A stretch of DNA of 64,000 bases from Bog-532 sp963775825 (GTDB lineage Bacteria; Actinomycetota; Actinomycetes; Streptosporangiales; Streptosporangiaceae). The stretch lies in NCBI GenBank assembly GCA_963775825.1, contig CAVZKY010000068.1, forward strand, positions 124,001 through 188,000, written 5' to 3'. A program made the position numbers and the translations under genes. Below are positions 61,542-64,000 of this stretch, piece after piece. Numbering within the stretch: position 1 is the first letter of the stretch; every line of letters begins with the position of its first letter. The notes under the pieces are model-generated. The model worked only from the letters and a program-made list of their open reading frames with translations, did not search any database and was not told the DNA's origin.

Positions 61542-62864
61542 ATGCGCATTTCTGTTATTGGCACCGGTTATCTGGGGGCCGTACACGCCGCGTGCATGGC
61601 CGAGCTCGGCCATGAGGTCCTCGGAGTCGACAACGACGCCAATAAGATCGTTGCCCTGGCTGACGGGCGGGCGCCTTTCTACGAATCGGGCCTCACGGAG
61701 CTTCTCCTCCGGACGGCCAGTTCGGGGAAGCTGCGGTTCAGTACCTCGCTCGCGGAGGCGGCGCAGTTCGCCGACGTCCACTTCTTCTGTGTCGGGACAC
61801 CCCAGCTACCCGGCTCGCTAGGCGCCAATCTCAGCCACATTGAAGCCGTGATCGATGGCCTGGCGCCACACCTGTCCCGCGACTGTCTGGTCGTCGGCAA
61901 GTCCACCGTCCCGGTCGGGACCGCGCCCCGGCTCGCCGCGCGGCTGGCCGCGCAGACCCGCGAGGGCGTCACGGCCGCCCTGGCCTGGAATCCCGAGTTC
62001 CTGCGTGAAGGGTTCGCGGTGCAGGACACACTGCGGCCCGACCGGCTGGTGGTAGGGGTCAGCTCAGACCAAGCGGACGCTGCGCTCCGTACGCTCTACG
62101 CGCCGATCGTGCAGGCGGGCACGCCGTACATCACCACCGATCTGGCCACCGCGGAACTAATCAAGGTGGCGGCCAATGCCTTCCTGGCAACGAAGGTGTC
62201 GTTCATCAACGCGATGGCCGACGTGTGCGAGGCCGCCGGCGCCGATGTGGTGACCCTTGCGGACGCGCTCGGGCACGACACCCGGATCGGCCGGCGCTTC
62301 CTGTCCGCGGGCCTCGGTTTCGGCGGGGGATGCCTGCCCAAGGACATCAGGGCTTTCGTTGCCCGGGCGACCGAGCTGGGAGTGGCCGACTCGGTTCAGT
62401 TCCTTCACCAAGTTGATGAGATCAACACCGCACGGCGGCAGCACGCCGTCGGCCTGGCCCGGAACCTGGTGGGCGGGTCTCTCGCCGGCCAGCGGGTCGG
62501 TGTGCTGGGGGCCGCCTTCAAACCCGACACCGACGACGTGCGCGACTCGCCCGCGCTGAGCGTCGCGGCGGCCGTCCGGGCCGAAGGCGCCGCAGTGCGC
62601 GTGCACGACCCGAAGGCGAATGACAGCGCACGGCAGGCGTGCCCGGAACTCGACTATGCCGACCGGCCAGAAAAGGCCTGCGAGGGAGCCGACCTGGTGC
62701 TGCATCTCACCGAGTGGGCCGAGTACCGCCAGCTCGATCCGGCCACGCTCCTCGCAGTCGTGCGATCGCCACGGATCCTGGACGCCCGCAACGTGCTGCC
62801 GCTCGGCCAATGGCGGGCGGCAGGATGGACCGTGCAGTCGATGGGGGCGGCACCGCGCGCATAG
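61542..62864 (+). CDS. UDP-glucose/GDP-mannose dehydrogenase family protein, probably UDP-glucose 6-dehydrogenase
   Basis: A 440-residue enzyme with N-terminal GTGYLGAVHA dinucleotide motif, the central AELIKVAANAFLATKVSFIN helix (Lys207, Asn212), the catalytic cysteine in GFGGGCLPKD (Cys264), and the C-terminal GAAFKPDTDDVRDSPA domain. It oxidises UDP-glucose to UDP-glucuronate by two NAD-dependent steps. The ATG has AGGAGGGG upstream. It probably feeds glucuronate into the same polymer as galE. Confidence 0.88.
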   Translation: MRISVIGTGYLGAVHAACMAELGHEVLGVDNDANKIVALADGRAPFYESGLTELLLRTASSGKLRFSTSLAEAAQFADVHFFCVGTPQLPGSLGANLSHIEAVIDGLAPHLSRDCLVVGKSTVPVGTAPRLAARLAAQTREGVTAALAWNPEFLREGFAVQDTLRPDRLVVGVSSDQADAALRTLYAPIVQAGTPYITTDLATAELIKVAANAFLATKVSFINAMADVCEAAGADVVTLADALGHDTRIGRRFLSAGLGFGGGCLPKDIRAFVARATELGVADSVQFLHQVDEINTARRQHAVGLARNLVGGSLAGQRVGVLGAAFKPDTDDVRDSPALSVAAAVRAEGAAVRVHDPKANDSARQACPELDYADRPEKACEGADLVLHLTEWAEYRQLDPATLLAVVRSPRILDARNVLPLGQWRAAGWTVQSMGAAPRA

Positions 62865-62912
62865 GGGCCGTCCAGCCCGGGAACCCGCTCCCGAGAAAGG
62901 TAGGCGACACCA

Positions 62913-64000
62913 ATCGCAATCCGTTACCGGCTGCGCGCCGGACAGGCGGCCCTGCTCTGCCTCGCGACCTTGCTGGCGGTGGCCTGTTCCGGGTCGTCAC
63001 ATGTCGCGCAGCCCGTCTCGGTCACGACCTACTATCTGAGCCTGTCCGGCAATGACGCCGCGGCAGGTACCTCGCCGTCTACGGCCTGGCGCACACTTGG
63101 GCGGGCCAACCGGGCGATCTTGCGGCCCGGCGATCGGCTGCTGCTGCAGGGCGGCCAGCCGTTCGCCGGGCAGTTGACGATCGGGCCCGCCGACGTCGGC
63201 TCTCCCGCCCATCCCCTGGTGATCAGCTCGTACGGCGGAGGGCCGGCGACCATCACGTCCGGAAGGTTCGGCGTCTACGTGCACGACACGGGCGGCGTCC
63301 GCATCACCGAACTGAACGTCGTGGGCCAGTCGCCGGTCAGCAATGCGTGGGGACCGGGACAGGGACAGGAGCCGGGCGGTCAGCCGGGGAGCGTAGCCAC
63401 TGCGGGCATCTACGTGAATAACGATCTGCCGACCGACCAGAGACTGGCGCATGTGATCATCGATCACGTCTACGCCAGCGGTTTCGGCGAAGGCATCGCC
63501 GTGGGAGGGGTCCATTCCGGCGCTGGCTTCAGTGATGTCCACATCAGTGACTGCCTAGTAAGCGGAAACACCGACGCAGGCCTGGAGACCTACGGGCCGC
63601 AGTTCAATGCCGATTCACCCACTTACGCCAACCGGAACGTGACGGTGTTGGACGTGGTGGCGTCCCAAAATCATGGCGATCCGAGGGTAACATCCCATAA
63701 CACCGGCAATGGAATTGTCCTCGGCAGCGTGCGGGACGGCCGCATCATCTGGTCGACGGCGGACGATAACGGCGGCGCGGGGGGCGACAGTACTCAGGGC
63801 CCCACTGGTATATGGGCCTTCGATTCCACCGGCATCTCCATCGAGCACAGTCTTTCTTACGACAACCAGGCGGTCAGCAAGGTAGACGGTAATGGCTTTG
63901 GTCTCGACCAGAACACATCCGACTCGGTTATGCAGGACAACCTGTCCTACGGTAACGCCGGACCAGGGTTCCTGATCTACAGCAGGCTCAGCAACGGGGC
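62913..64000 (+). CDS. Beta-helix lipoprotein, truncated by the window end
   Basis: An open frame with a lipoprotein signal (AGQAALLCLATLLAVACSGS, lipobox AVAC, Cys near 62985) followed by a right-handed parallel beta-helix. Repeated short strands with asparagines and glycines appear, such as GIYVNND, ISDCLVSGNTDAGLETYG, GNGIVLG, GIWAFDSTGISIEHSLSYDN and MQDNLSYGNAGPGF. Such folds are found in polysaccharide lyases, epimerases and glycosidases acting on uronic-acid polymers. No ATG, GTG or TTG lies between the in-frame TAG (62901) and the signal; the start is probably lost to a one-base error near 62911. It was read directly from the sequence and continues beyond base 64000. Confidence 0.75.
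   Translation, partial: MAIRYRLRAGQAALLCLATLLAVACSGSSHVAQPVSVTTYYLSLSGNDAAAGTSPSTAWRTLGRANRAILRPGDRLLLQGGQPFAGQLTIGPADVGSPAHPLVISSYGGGPATITSGRFGVYVHDTGGVRITELNVVGQSPVSNAWGPGQGQEPGGQPGSVATAGIYVNNDLPTDQRLAHVIIDHVYASGFGEGIAVGGVHSGAGFSDVHISDCLVSGNTDAGLETYGPQFNADSPTYANRNVTVLDVVASQNHGDPRVTSHNTGNGIVLGSVRDGRIIWSTADDNGGAGGDSTQGPTGIWAFDSTGISIEHSLSYDNQAVSKVDGNGFGLDQNTSDSVMQDNLSYGNAGPGFLIYSRLSNG

Overview
The window is about 64 kb of very GC-rich DNA carrying the classic actinobacterial translation and transcription super-cluster, almost all on the minus strand. The gene order (tRNA-Trp, secE, nusG, rplK, rplA, rplJ, rplL, rpoB, rpoC, rpsL, rpsG, fusA, tuf, the S10-spc-alpha ribosomal run, rplM, rpsI, glmM, acpS, nnr, alr, tsaE), GTG/TTG starts, T-tract-free hairpin terminators, zinc-binding S14, S4, L33 and L36, and an actinobacterial type of RpoB all point to an Actinomycetota genome. 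The family cannot be fixed from sequence alone; the Streptosporangiales and neighbouring orders are reasonable guesses.

Layout. 1-5.4 kb: tusA, a DUF3558-like exported protein and the tsaE-alr-nnr-acpS run. 5.4-6.7 kb: a decayed IS1182-type transposase flanked by copies of an intergenic repeat. 6.7-9.5 kb: glmM, rpsI, rplM. 9.7-11.5 kb: an unrecognised tryptophan-rich membrane protein, the only plus-strand gene inside the cluster. 11.5-31.4 kb: truA, rplQ, rpoA, rpsD, rpsK, rpsM, rpmJ, infA, a DUF1707 gene, map, adk, secY, then the complete spc and S10 operons and tuf. 31.6-34.6 kb: fusA, rpsG, rpsL. 35-43 kb: rpoC, rpoB. 43.3-48 kb: rplL, rplJ (with an L10 leader), rplA, rplK, nusG, secE, tRNA-Trp. 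48.4-53.2 kb: plus-strand aspC and an adenosine deaminase facing minus-strand murB, two MaoC-type dehydratase subunits, rpmG and tRNA-Met. 53.2-57.3 kb: a lipase-maturation-factor-like membrane protein, a phytoene-desaturase-like flavoprotein and an agmatinase-like ureohydrolase. 58.3-64 kb: a plus-strand exopolysaccharide module (GT2 synthase, GalE, UDP-glucose dehydrogenase, beta-helix lipoprotein cut by the window end).

Three things stand out beyond the housekeeping genes. (1) A modular intergenic repeat with a GC-run palindromic head and one or two nested hairpins occurs at least eight times, in both orientations, often directly against stop codons. (2) The 3' ends of fusA and rplP are each followed by a second, synonymously diverged copy of the same gene end. 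(3) Two tandem hairpins with identical 12-nt loops and a compensatory stem change sit between rpsD and rpoA.

Quality warning: about twenty genes, including essential ones (rpoA, rpoB, fusA, rplB, rplC, rplD, rplF, rplJ, rplL, rplP, rpsE, nusG), carry single-base frame breaks, often in short G/C runs. They are annotated here as full-length genes with a frame break, because sequencing or assembly indels are the simplest explanation.
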